Made by a program: the position numbers and the translations under genes. DNA of 64,000 nucleotides, taken from positions 1,488,001 to 1,552,000 of the forward strand of contig JAWQUS010000023.1 of the NCBI GenBank assembly GCA_036365455.1, written 5' to 3'. The DNA is from Macrosoma leucophasiata (Eukaryota > Arthropoda > Insecta > Lepidoptera > Hedylidae). The notes beneath the pieces are model-generated. The model was not told where the DNA came from. It did no database searches and saw nothing but the letters and a program-made list of their open reading frames with translations. This document shows, piece by piece, positions 22,247-35,297 of this stretch (its first letter is position 1; the number at the start of each line of letters is the position of its first letter).

Positions 22247-22699
22247 ATGATTTTCCGATTGTTCCTTTTTGGAGTTGTTTTGAAAACGTCCAATGCTGTC
22301 ATATATCATCTCAATGGTGAGTTTACTTCCTATATTAACAACATAAAATAATGTTTAAATCTATCTCGAGTGTTATACGGATATTATTATTTTTAAATAA
22401 ATAAAATAAAAATGTATTTATTGACAAAAAAACATACATCGTTTTAAATATTGACTCCATAGATTCCCGAACTAGTATTCACTGTGTTTCGGGAATCAGT
22501 GGCTTCTCCAGATTATATCATATTTCAATTTTGTCATATAATTTCATTAAATGTAATTAAGTAAACTAGGTATCTATGTTCTGAGGTATAAATTTTTGGA
22601 CCTTACATAAAGACATACCTAATAATATATATTTTTTTTACAAAGTTATATATATAAAAAAAACAAAAAGTGTAAGTTATGTGTGCGTGTGCGTGCGTA

Positions 22700-22764
<65 letters not shown>

Positions 22765-25700
22765 ATGTATACGTGTTATATTCATTATGAATTGTGCCGG
22801 TCGATTTCCGGAGGAACACGCAAACCCCTTGTGCTCACGACTAGCGACCGCAAGAGTGTATGGCAGAGCAAGGACCTACATGGGCGTTTATCTTGGGCCC
22901 TTCACGGGCCTGATGTACATTTCTTAGCTCCTGTAGTCTGGCTATGATTCGGTGACCTCTTTGGTGAAACCAAAGGTTTTGTTTTTGCGATTATTTACGA
23001 AGTGGTAAGGACCAACAAATACTACGACAAGTTTATCCTGAAGGATGGCACGGTTGACATATGTCGGGTAGGTATGCCATCGACCGGATGAATCAAACAG
23101 GCATATTGTTTCCGGCTGTTCTAATTTGTTCGCGTTACATGTAGGGGAGGTGCACCAAATTTTTTTTTTCACGCTTTGTCGGCGTAATTAATGTTAAATG
23201 TGCCGAATTTCAAGTCTCTAGTACCAATAGTTTTAGCGCTAAACCGCGGACGGACAGACAGACGGACGGACATGGCGAAACTATAAGGGTTCCTTGTTTA
23301 CTACGGAACCCTAAGAAGGCCTTGGGTAGGCTGGCCAAGGTATAAAAAAACGTAGAAAACCTTGTTATTTTTTGTCTGTTATTATTCATTATTATGTATA
23401 ATATTATGTTTATAGGTCAAAAGTAAAAAATACGTAGGTATTTCGTATCACTTCAATAGTTTGAAACGAAAGACTAGGTAAATCATTTTATAAAGCCGAA
23501 ATAAAGATGTTAAATGAACCCATAGAACAACACGGGCCAGCGGCCGCGGCGGACCGCAGGGGAATAGCCATATATTATGCAGGCTTTCCTTCTGTAAAAG
23601 TACAAGCACAAGTGTTTCTATGGCTGTCGCCGAGATGTTTAAATGTGTGCTTGAAATTGTAGGTTATTTTGTCAAAGTCAAGGTGTGAGTTTCGTAGTTA
23701 TAGACGATTCTTGTAGTGTGTGTGTCACATGTATTTCGCCTCCGCAAAAAATGACAGACTGTTTTGTATCAGTAATAAACGCTATGGCTACTCCTCTCCG
23801 GTCCGCCGCGGCCGGTGGCCCGTGTTGCTCTATAAGTGAACCCTGTTACCCACAGATAAGGTAAATACTGAAGACAAGTTAGTTTTTTTTTTATTTGGCT
23901 ATTACCAATTACAAGAGTGATTCTAAATTCTGGCGATAGAAGAGACACAATAAAATAATGTGTTCCGATTAGATGGTAATGTATGGCCCATAATATAATA
24001 ATAATTATACGAGGGTGGATCCAAAAGTTCGAAGCCCGACCAAGAAAATGAAAGAAAAGTGGGTCTAATTTTATTTTTATTTTTCGACATAGTCTCCATC
24101 TAGCTCAACACACTTCTTCCACCTGAACTGCAACTTGTTTATCCCCTCGAAAAATAAAGATTCCGCAAGGTCGGCGAAATACTCGTTTACTGAGACTATC
24201 ACCTCATCTTTGGTCAAAAATTTAGAGCCACCCAAATGTTTTTTTTAATTTGGAAATAAATGATAATCTGAGGGGGCTAAATCCGGCGAATAAGGTGGGT
24301 GGGGCAGCAATTCGTAGCCACAATCATGGATTACAGACATTGTTTCAACCGAAGTGTGAACACGTGCATTGTCTTGATGGAACAAAACTTTCTTACGCAA
24401 CATTCCCGGCCTTTTTTCTTTTATTTCTTCTCGTAGTCTTCGTAAAAGGTTACAATAATAACTAGAATGAATAGTTAATAATAAATAATAAATATCGTTT
24501 ATTTCATCCCACAATACATACATGTGACACTTTAGTAGGTATATTATATAAAAAATAGGTACATAGTAGTTACTGAGTAACTTAAGCACAGTATTGTGGG
24601 AAGCTGGTGTCTGACATAGGTACATAGACCTGTATTACAGATCACCAGGTTCCCTCTCCGTGGTACAACATGCTTGATTACTTCAGTAGGTATGAGTAGG
24701 TATGATTGTAGGTAATAATTACCACAGAGGAAAAACAACTTAAGCTCGAGGATTAGTAACGCAAGTACTTATTGAACTTGTATTTACAGTATGTATGTAT
24801 CTTCACGCCAGGTCCCTAACGGGGTAGGCAGAGAGTGTAGAGCGCCAGATATCCCGGTCCTGACAAACCTCTCGTGCCTCGTCTACCTTCATCATTCTCT
24901 TCATACATGCACGCCGATTCCTAAGACTTTTGACCCCACCATCAGATAGAACTCGATCTATTTGGTCATGGTAGGTCAGTCTTCCTGGGCCTCTGCAACC
25001 ATCCACATTCGCATTGTACATCTGTTTAGTCATTCGCTCATTCGACTTTCTTAATATATCCCCGAACCATCGGAGCACGCCTTTTTTCGTTTTTACACCG
25101 ATACTATCATTCACACAAAGCCTCTTTCTTACATCTTCGTTACGAACGCGATCGGTGGGTGATATTTGACACAAGTGATATTTACAGTATTCAACAAGAA
25201 ATAATGCACATCGACCTCAGGAAGGAGACTTCGGCTTATTTCGAGTCTGTAGAGCGTTATCTTTTTCGCACCTTACCAATATGACGTTGACGTTTGTCGA
25301 CCACTTTGATCATGTTTTGACCAATAGCGGACTATCAGTGCTTACTTAGCCAGTGTGCAGCAGAGATAACGCTGTACGAAGTAGAAATGTGGAGGAACGG
25401 GTGGAAGTGTTCCTCCGGCGAAAAGGGAGGATCCTCCGACCAGGCGAGGTGGTAGCGCCTGGCGGGCCGCGGCCCAACGATTGACGTTGGGAAGTTGTAT
25501 ATATGCCAACTCTTGAGAAATCTTCGCATGTGCGATGTAATTCGAATGCACGCCATCTACCGTACTAGACAAGTACTGTGAGGTTTTCATATGTGTTCCA
25601 CTAGTTGGCGCCTTAATGTAGTGGACGCTACAGAAACTAGCCGATTGTCACTTTCATAGGCTCGATGTGCAATACTTCTTGATGAACACTGTATGTAGAC

Positions 25701-28700
25701 GTCTGTTGGTTGGTTTTGGTTGGTCAGGTTGCGGATATCGCCACTTACAAACTGCATGTTTGATTGCTACCATAATTTCATAAAAAAGAAAAAAGTTATA
25801 GAGAAGACCCATTGCCTCAAAGGCTTTGAGACAATGGGTTCGTGGGGTCCCATTGCCAAATCCTTTTTAAAGGCGATTTCGCCGCGTCTCTGTGAGGCAT
25901 TGGGCGATCGCGGGGCCGGTAGTTTCCTGTCGCAAAGGATAAGCATAGCCCTCCAGAGGGGTAACGTAGCCAGTATGCTGGGGACGTTGAACGGTGGAGA
26001 CGGACTGGACGTGGCACTTTGGGCTTAATGTCTTAGTTGTGCTTTACATATAATAATAAAAAAGGGGTCATTCATATAAGATTAGAAAGGTGGTGCGATA
26101 TGTATTGCAATCTAGTCTATATCTATATATATATATATTATAATAAAACTGTAGAAGTGTAAATTCTGTAGGTATATTGAAAATATTGAAAAAATAAATA
26201 CCAGGGGATGTTACTAGAGCGACACCGAACACAAATATATGATTAGAAAAATTTTTGTCTGTCTGTCTGTTTGTTCAAGCATCACACAAAATCTACCAGT
26301 CCGATTACGATGAAACTTGGTATATTTATACTTTAACCTTTGGCGCACAACACTTTTTATCCCGGAAAAGTCTGTTTGTCTGTGTATTTGTGCACGCTAA
26401 TATCAGAAACGGCTTATTCGATTTGCAATTTTCACTGATATATTGTGGTAAGTTTCATTTAACATTAAGTGTTTGTTTCATGTCAATCGGTTCAGAAATA
26501 AAAAAATTACGAAAATTTAAAAAAAATATATCGAATATTTTTAAACTATTCTGTATCTATTTTCTGTATTTTTTAGGGTTCCGTATCTAAAAGGTAAAAA
26601 CGGACCCTATTACTAATCCTCCACTGTCTGCCTGTCTGTACATACATCCGTCTGTCTGTCACCAGGCTGTATCTCTTAGTATCTCTAATAGCTAGAAAGC
26701 TTAAATTTTCACAAATTATGTATTTCTGTTACCATTATAACGACAAAATTAAATACTAAAAATGTGTAAATGAAAATGCAATAAACGTGTTTTTTTTTCG
26801 AATATTTTTTGCTCGATATCAATAACGGTAGCAAGTAGACGCTTAAATTTTTTAGGTTTTATGTATATTGTATATTACCTTACAACAAACGTATTTTTTA
26901 TGCCATTTTTTTACGGAACCCTTCGTGCACGAGTTCGACTCGCACTTGGTCGGTTTTTTCTCTGTTAGTAACAATAAGCATACCGCATAGCAGCGTCCCG
27001 GCATAAAACTATATTTTATCTTTCATTCTATGCACTAATTGACTGAAACTTTACAAAAGTTTATAATAATTTTCTATAAAATAAATTGTGCATAGTAGTT
27101 TAAAATGGCTTTTCTAAAATATGATTCAGTATAGGATGGATGCGTGTTTCAACACATAAAAAGCAATGTTTCACAATCCTAGCAGCCCGTGTGCTTTTAT
27201 CCCTGATGGCCATTCGTGTAATATCGTGTGTGTAGCATTACTGCAAAGTAGATTTTTTAGCTATCCGAAAGTATTTATGATCCAAAACTAACCAAAATGT
27301 ATATCCAAAAGCGCTGCCCAAAGTCTCAAAGCCACTATTCCACGCAAACAAAGTTGCGGGCACAGCTAGGTCTTAATAAAAAAGTTATATTTATTACAGC
27401 TATACGTTTCAGACACAGAATATGCACGGATGCCTCCACTCTATGAAATGGATCCTTATCAGCCTTGTATGAACAATGGTGGTGTGTACTGTGTCGCCAA
27501 CTTGCGTTTGTATTCTGAGGAACCTAATGAACTCTACACTATGATGCAGGTAATTTTGATACCGATATCGATCGATCGATAATTATAATTATTGATCAGT
27601 GATAATTATAGTTCATGACGTCACTTTAAAGTGACAAATTTAATTATAACGACAACATAAAACTGCTTAATAATAAATTCACGGTTTGAGTATCTACTTA
27701 CTGCAATTAATTGAACAATAATGCGATATGCACTTCATGTTCCATTTTATCTTTTCAGGAATATTCAAAACATAATGTTAAACACTATAACTATTTACAT
27801 ATAGACAGAGCTGTATGTCTCACAACGTTGTGTAAAGAATATGTACATCAAAATAAACAATTAGATAATGAAGGTCTAAGTGACACCCTTGAGGTATGCC
27901 TTAATGATTCTATGTGGAAACAGTACAAATTAATGGCAAAAGTTAATAAATTATTTAACTGTGATAAATCTAGACCTAAAATAGAAAAAGATGCCGTAGA
28001 CTGGTTCATGGCAGGTATCTTGGGAAGTATTGTAATCGTTAACATTCTCGGAAGCTTTTACGACATCCTTCACGACAGAATCAAAATGAAACCTTCTGTT
28101 AAGTTTGGTGAGTTTCTACCTATAAGATCACACTAGCAATTCACTTATTGTACGCATATTATATGCATATTATCTGTATCTTTATTGTTCATTATTTTGA
28201 ACATTATAAAATAGGTGGGTAATGTAAAGAAAACTAAAAATAGCAAGATTAACACAAGAAATGGATTTCGGCAAAATTGCAACATGCAATCCTATTCTGA
28301 GCACTTTTCTCGTATATGCTATACTGATAATATAATGACAAATTTAATAATTGTGAAAATACAGCAAAGGTTCTTACCAGCCAGCTAAACTAACCTGAGA
28401 AAATACTCTTAACTTAAACCTGAGATTCTCAAATTAATGCAGATATTACACGAACATTTTTTTTTTTCAATTGCAATCAATTCCATCGTCTTGCTCGTGA
28501 ATATGAAATAAACTCAAAAATACAAAAACCCTTGTTCGTCTAAATTTTTATCTAGCAAACAACATGTAATTACATAAAAAATACCGGCCAAGTGCGAGTC
28601 GAACTCTTGCCAGGGTCCAGAAAAAATTGACTTTGTTGTTACCTTTATAACTAAAATATTTAATATGTTATTAAAAAGGGTTATATGTTATTAAATAAAG

Positions 28701-31700
28701 AAAAAAAATATGTTTCAGGTCAGTGTTTGATGTGCTTTTCAATACTCCGAAACACGAAGCATCTGTTCTCAAAAGAAATGTCAGATCCGAGATTACACTG
28801 TATTCAAGGATTTCACGGAGTAAAGTAAGACAATGTTTTTACAGTAGATAATAATCATGAAAATTTATGACTGGTCTCCTCTTGCGCTTTTTGTAACTAA
28901 ATAGAGACGGGGAACATACTCATACGCATACAACGTAACTCTTCTTTCACACGGGCGTTCGGTTTCTTACAATCACATTTTTTGCTGTACCAGTGTAAAG
29001 GGGTTAGTTCATAGAGCAACGCGGCCCACCGATCGCGACGGACCGGAGAGGAGCCATAGCGTGTATTACCGATGCAAAACAGTCTGTCATTTATTGCAGG
29101 GGGGAAATGCGTGCGACACACACGCACACTACAAAAATCGTCTATTACTACTAAACTCGCACCTTGACTTTAACAAAATACAGAAACACAATTTCACGCA
29201 CACATTTAAACACCTAGGCGACAGGTACAGGCCGATTTGCTCTATGGGCTAGTTCATTAGACCTCCATTCCAATAGGCACCCGGCCAGTACGCTCCCGAT
29301 ACGATAAATTTGTTATTCCACGACGGTCCCGGCCATGACGCACCCGATTTTTTTTTTTTTTTGGTGAAACACTTCATTCAGTAGATACTGTCGACATCAG
29401 AATTCTTAAATAATACATTTAACTACGAAATGATATATTTACCGTATCTTACGTATACTAATGAAAAAAGGCATGCTCCGATGGTTCGGGCATATAGAAA
29501 GAATGTCGAATGAGCAAATGACTAAACAGATATACAATGCGAATGTGGATGGTTGCAGAGGCCCAGGAAGACCAAGGCTGACCTACCATGACCAAATAGG
29601 TCGAGTTCTGTCTGATGGTGGGGTCAAAAGTCTTAGGAATCGGCGTGCATGTATGAAGAGAATGATGAAGGTAGACGAGGCACGAGAGGTTTGTCAGAAC
29701 CGGGATGTCTGGCGCTCTACACTCTCTGCCTACCCCGTTAGGGACCCGGCGTGAAGATACATACATACATATAATTTAGGTAATGCGGCGATGCCCACGC
29801 CCTCGAGCTCTTACACTTGCAATTCTATCACCAGTAAAAATATAGATGGGAATTATATACTAAAAATGAGGCAGTATTTAGTAAAAAGTGTTAGTTAAAT
29901 TAATTCACTTTTGTTGTAATGTGTACACTTATACGTACTTCATAAAAACATAAAGGCTGCGTCGTGACCGAGAGCGTAGTGCAATAACAAATTTATCATA
30001 GCGGGAGCGCACTGGCCGGGTGCCTATTATAATGGGAGCCTAATGAACTAACCCTCATAAAGGTCTCAGCACATTACACCGACTCAATGCCAATCCAATA
30101 GGTACCCTTCCAACTAGAACCATCCATTCGGTATCAAATTCTGTCTTTGTTGCCACGACGTGATGCAATCAGCGATTGCTTAATTTGCTTATAGGCTAAT
30201 CCGGAAATAGGTATCTACATAATATTTTTTTTGAAGTTTTTTTGTCGTTAGCGAGATTGGAAAAAATGATGAGAGTGATTTTTTTTTATACGCGCGCATA
30301 CTAATGGTTAAAAGCAACAGTTTGAAGTTGGTTGCTAAACTTTTATTTAAAATTTAATATAATTATTCATCTAGATATGCTGTAAACCAATTTTTTATAG
30401 CTTTAATTTTTTTTATTGGTAAATGTTATTTTTTCTTTTTTTTTTTCAAAAAAATATAGACAATATTTTATAGAAAAAAAAAGTTCACGGCAATAAAGAC
30501 TCTGAAAAATCACGGCTGTCGCCATAGATTTATACTAGAAGTAGATAATAAATCTATGGCTGCCGCATACCGTTGCGCACTTGGCCGCCTTTATATATCT
30601 TCGTTCCGCCCGATAAGTTTTTATGTCCATAACGAAGTATATATATGCATTATTTATCTAACAAATTAAAGCGATTTTTTTTCTCATTATTATGATATAC
30701 GGTAGCTAAATTAAATCAGCCGCATATAAGAGTTGCTGGCTTTTAAAAATAAAATAATGTAATTAAAAATACTTGCGGCCAAATTTTGATAGACAACCTA
30801 GTATATATATAAATGAAAGAAAAACTCATTCTCGCATGTGTTATTGCGATAAATAAATATTTTATATGTATTATATATTCTCTACATTTTAAATATGTGT
30901 AAAAATTAGGTTTGCAGCATGGTCTGGATGAACGAAATGATTCTGCAGTGGGATCCCAACCTATATGTTTTTGTTCAAGAAACTAATTTTAAACATTATA
31001 ATTAAATTGCTAAAACTATTATATTTCATGATTATTTTATTACATACTATTTACATACTTAGATCGTTATATAGATACCAATATTGTTTCTTTTTTAATT
31101 AAAAAACTATGATAGGTTAATAAACATAAAAATGTGAACATTAAAATTGTATTTAAGTATTTACTCATAAATTCACTTCGACTTTGACCACGTTTACATT
31201 TGAAGCTAAACTTGGACATTTAAAAAAAATTACCGTTTCATACATTTTGAACATTTTGTATTGGAAAGCTGTCTTTTTGGCGGTCATAATTTTTTATTGA
31301 ACTTACTACTAAGAAAGAAAGAAAAGTATTTTATTCTTTGGCTTACACATCAGTAACAAAATAAAGAAGTCAAAACTGGTGGTAGAGCTCCAGTGACAGA
31401 GCTCGCAGGCGTAGGCACCGCCGTATTACCTAATATACTTGCCGCTAAATGGTAGTGTTCAGCACTATCGTGTTCCGGTCAGGTGTTAATGTACAACCCT
31501 GGAATTTCCGGCACAGAGGCGTAACACCTTAGGCCTCAGAAGTGGTAACGCATCTGCATTTTGACCTCTGGTCTTTGTATGGGTGTCTATAGGCTTCAGT
31601 CATCACTTAACATCAATGTAAACTGCATGCTCGTTTGCAAATTTCATAACATAAAAAATATATATATATGTGTTTAATATTAAGTAGATAATATAATAGT

Positions 31701-34700
31701 AGGGGTAGCCCAGGATGCTATTTTTGTATTTATTCAAGTGCGTCAGTTTAAGAGATAGAAGAGAGATATGGGCGCTACCTTGCATCCTGTTGGTTACCTC
31801 CACTAAATCTAAAGTTTGTGTATAGAGCCGCGCCCGAAGGGTAAGAAGGGTAGAACTTAAATTCAAAAGGTCGCTACGATCTTACTCATCTTCCGAAACG
31901 TCTGAATTTTGGCTAGGAGCATTGTTTGGGCACATTTTACACCCTCTCAAAATATTTGACACGCTCTTGACCCATGACATTGATGCCGCGCCCTGTTTAA
32001 AAACATTTGATTCTTTCAAAAATGAAGGTGAAAAATTACTTAAGAATGTCAGATACTCAGAGGGAATGTAAAGTGAACCCAATCAAAGCTCCCATCCAAA
32101 ATTCAATCGATTTGGATTGGACCGAGGCAACCTCGTGGCGGAAGCCCTAAGGGTTCGACCCTTTATGGAAATCTTACATTTGGTGGAGGTACTGAACAGG
32201 GTGCAAGGTACCTATCTTAATCTACCGCCCTGGAGTAAATTCAAAAATCCCTTATTGGGCTCCCCTACTATATTATCGTTGTGTTCACCATGTTTTGACA
32301 TTTTTTCAGAACATTAGTAATGTTATGTGTCATTTACGCTCACGCGATTATGCTGATTGCCACAGGATTTATTGCTGATCCACATACTTTTGAAAAGGTA
32401 ATAAATAAATAAATAAGTAAAAGGCAAGTTATAAATATAGGCCACTTACAGTGATATTTTAACGACCTAACACTGGTTCTGATTGTTATTGAAACAAATA
32501 GAACCTGCGACCTCAGAATAATCAGTCCAACCGCTTCCTTACCTTACTTCCAACCGAAGTCTCGAATACATTTTCTCTTTCTGGTTTCAACCGATTTAGG
32601 GTCGCTGATTCCTGCCTGAAGTCAATTTTTTCTTTCAATTTTTTCTTTAATTTCTAAAATTCACTCTTTTCTTCTGTAGGGAAAATAAAAATACGAGTAT
32701 ATTGACTACTGTTATTGAACCAGTTTTACGATCTGTAGATAAATATTCGTCATAATAGGTACGTTACAAAGGTGTGTGAGGTGTGTTTTAATTATTTTTT
32801 TTATATTTTGACTCTATGCCAAAAATCATCCGTACGCACATATATAACCTAACGCATAGTCAATTATGCTTCGTTGTGTTGTCGATGTAATTATCTAAAA
32901 CGTAACTTCACGCCTGTAATCCCCGAAGGGGTAGGCAGAGGTAAATGCATGCATTCAAGCATACATGCAAACACCCACGATTCGCCGGTTAATAATTATC
33001 TAACATTTACAAATAATGCTCAAACTCCGTCTTTGTGTTCGAATATAAAGTAGCGTTAGCGTAGTAGTTAGCGTAGTACTTATAGCGTTTAGGAATTTTA
33101 AAATAATAGATAAAAAAAACATAATATTTAATTTAATTCTGACATCAAATACAGAGGGACCCCACGGAGAAAAAAAGTTTTTATATAATTTCAGACATAC
33201 GAACACCCCTTACATCGGATGTATTCTGCCGGCATGGCGCTGGTACAAATATTCTTCGTGATATCCGGATTTCTCATGACTTATCTTTTGCAAAAACGTT
33301 CTGAGGAGTACAACATCTCATGGAGTTCAGTGCCGAAGATCATATTCTTTAGATGGTTGAGGTATTATGTACTTTTTTATATAATGCAGTGGCAAAGTCA
33401 GGAGTGGTAACGCATCTGCATTTTGACCTTGGTCTTTGTGTAGGTGTCCATATGCTGCAGTCATCACTTAACACCAATGTGAAGTGCAAGCTTGTTTGTA
33501 ACTTCCATTACATAAAAAAATTTACATTGTTTATATTTACATTGATGGTAAGAAATACTCTAGCCTAAAAAACATATACGTGAAACGGGAGATTTCAATG
33601 TAGATGGCAACGCATGCCACTCCTGAGGTCTAAGGTATTATGCCACTGCGCCGGATATCACAGGGCCACACATTACCACCTGACGGGAACACTACCTTTT
33701 AGCGGCAAGTATAGATATAATCTGATATACTGCTCTCATTTGTGGGCGGGAGCCCCCAAATATCATCTTGGTCCACTTGACTCCCTACAAAAACGCGCCG
33801 TTCGTATTGTTAATGATCCAGGACTTACTGACAGGCTCGAACATCTGAGCCTGCGCGGAGATATTGGGAGTCTGTGCGTGTTGTACCGTCTCTACAATGA
33901 ACTGATTGACATGGTGCCACCGTCTCTTTTCCTACACCGCACTACCCGCCGAAGAGAGAAGTTCCTCCCTCACCGACTGGACACCTGGCAGTGCTCAACG
34001 GTGCGGTTTTCACGTTCGTTCCAGCCCAGAACGTGTAAATTGTGGAACGAGCTTCCCTCTGAGGTGTTCCCTAGGTGCTACGATATAAATCGCGTCAAAA
34101 GAGTCCTTCAGGGCTGGCAGCACGTTGGCAACTTCCCTGGTGTTGCAAATGTTCATAGGCGACGGTGACCACTTTCTATCAGGTGGCCCGTTTGCTTGTC
34201 TGTCAACCTTCAGACATAAAAAAATAACGTAATACGGTGGTGCCCACTCTACCACCAGTTGAAATCTCTAAAATCAGTTTAATTTAATGAGTTTATAGGT
34301 CCCTATTTGTTATACTTAGAGTTTTCTAACCTTACATATTTCAGATTAACAACAACGTGTGCTTTATTGGTGGGATTCCTGGCAACTTGGATGCGCCATC
34401 TCGGTTCTGGTCCGTTGTGGCATAGAAATGTGGTGAATGCGCCCGTGGCTGACTGCAGGCAATATTGGTGGAGTCACCTTGTGTTTATCAACAATTATAT
34501 ACCAAAGAACAAGTTTTGCGCGTATCCAACTTGGTAAGTGAAAATGTTGGTTTGGAGTTAAGGTAGCGTTCAAGTCTTACGTTACGCAATTTGGGAGGAA
34601 GGGGTGGTCTTGTATTTCGTATTTATAATATTAGTAGTATAATGCTCATTTGAGTTATCGTAACGTTTTGAGAGAGGGGAGAAGGGTAGATAACAACCTT

Positions 34701-35257
34701 ACGGCACGTTACATGAGGGTGAGTCAAAAGTCTTCAAGAATTGCGTAATACTTGAGTGCCCTCCCCCCTCCTCCCTACTCCCTGTCTTATTTGTCTAGGT
34801 CCTGGGTTCTATTCCCGGGTCGGGGGCTATCAGTGTTCCTCCCTGATCTATTATCTCTGATTCTATTGAAATATTTCTATATTTCTGGAAGTTTCTCAGT
34901 ACTTCGGAGTTCGGTAATGTAGGTACTCGGAGGTGACAACGGACTCGCCATCTGTTACATGGGCCAAAACGTAGGTACCTTTTTACTGGTGGTAGAGCTC
35001 CAGTGACGGAGCTCACGGGCGTAGGCACCACCGCATTACCTGATTTACTTGCCGCTAAATGGTAGTGTTCAGCACTATCGTGTTCCGGTCAGGTGGTAAT
35101 GTACGGCTCTGTAATTTCCGGCACAGAGGCATAACACCTTAGGCCTCAGGAGTGGTAACGCATTTGCATTTTGACCTTGGTCTTTGTGTGGGTGTCTATA
35201 GGCTGCAGTTATCACTTAACATCAATGTGAACTGCATGCTTGTTTGCCACTTCAATT

Positions 35258-35297
<40 letters not shown>

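Noticed and set aside
22603..22947. Open frames of His-Thr or Cys-Val repeats
   Set aside because: They are translations of the (GT)n microsatellite.
24009..24456. Host gene with DNARVHTS and YSPDLAPSD motifs
   Set aside because: These are the catalytic motifs of a DD34D transposase, and the fragment ends in a transposon terminus.
31882..32082. Conserved 66-codon frame shared by gene 2 and gene 3 introns
   Set aside because: It lies in an arm of a foldback element and is duplicated with the intron. No host function is supported.
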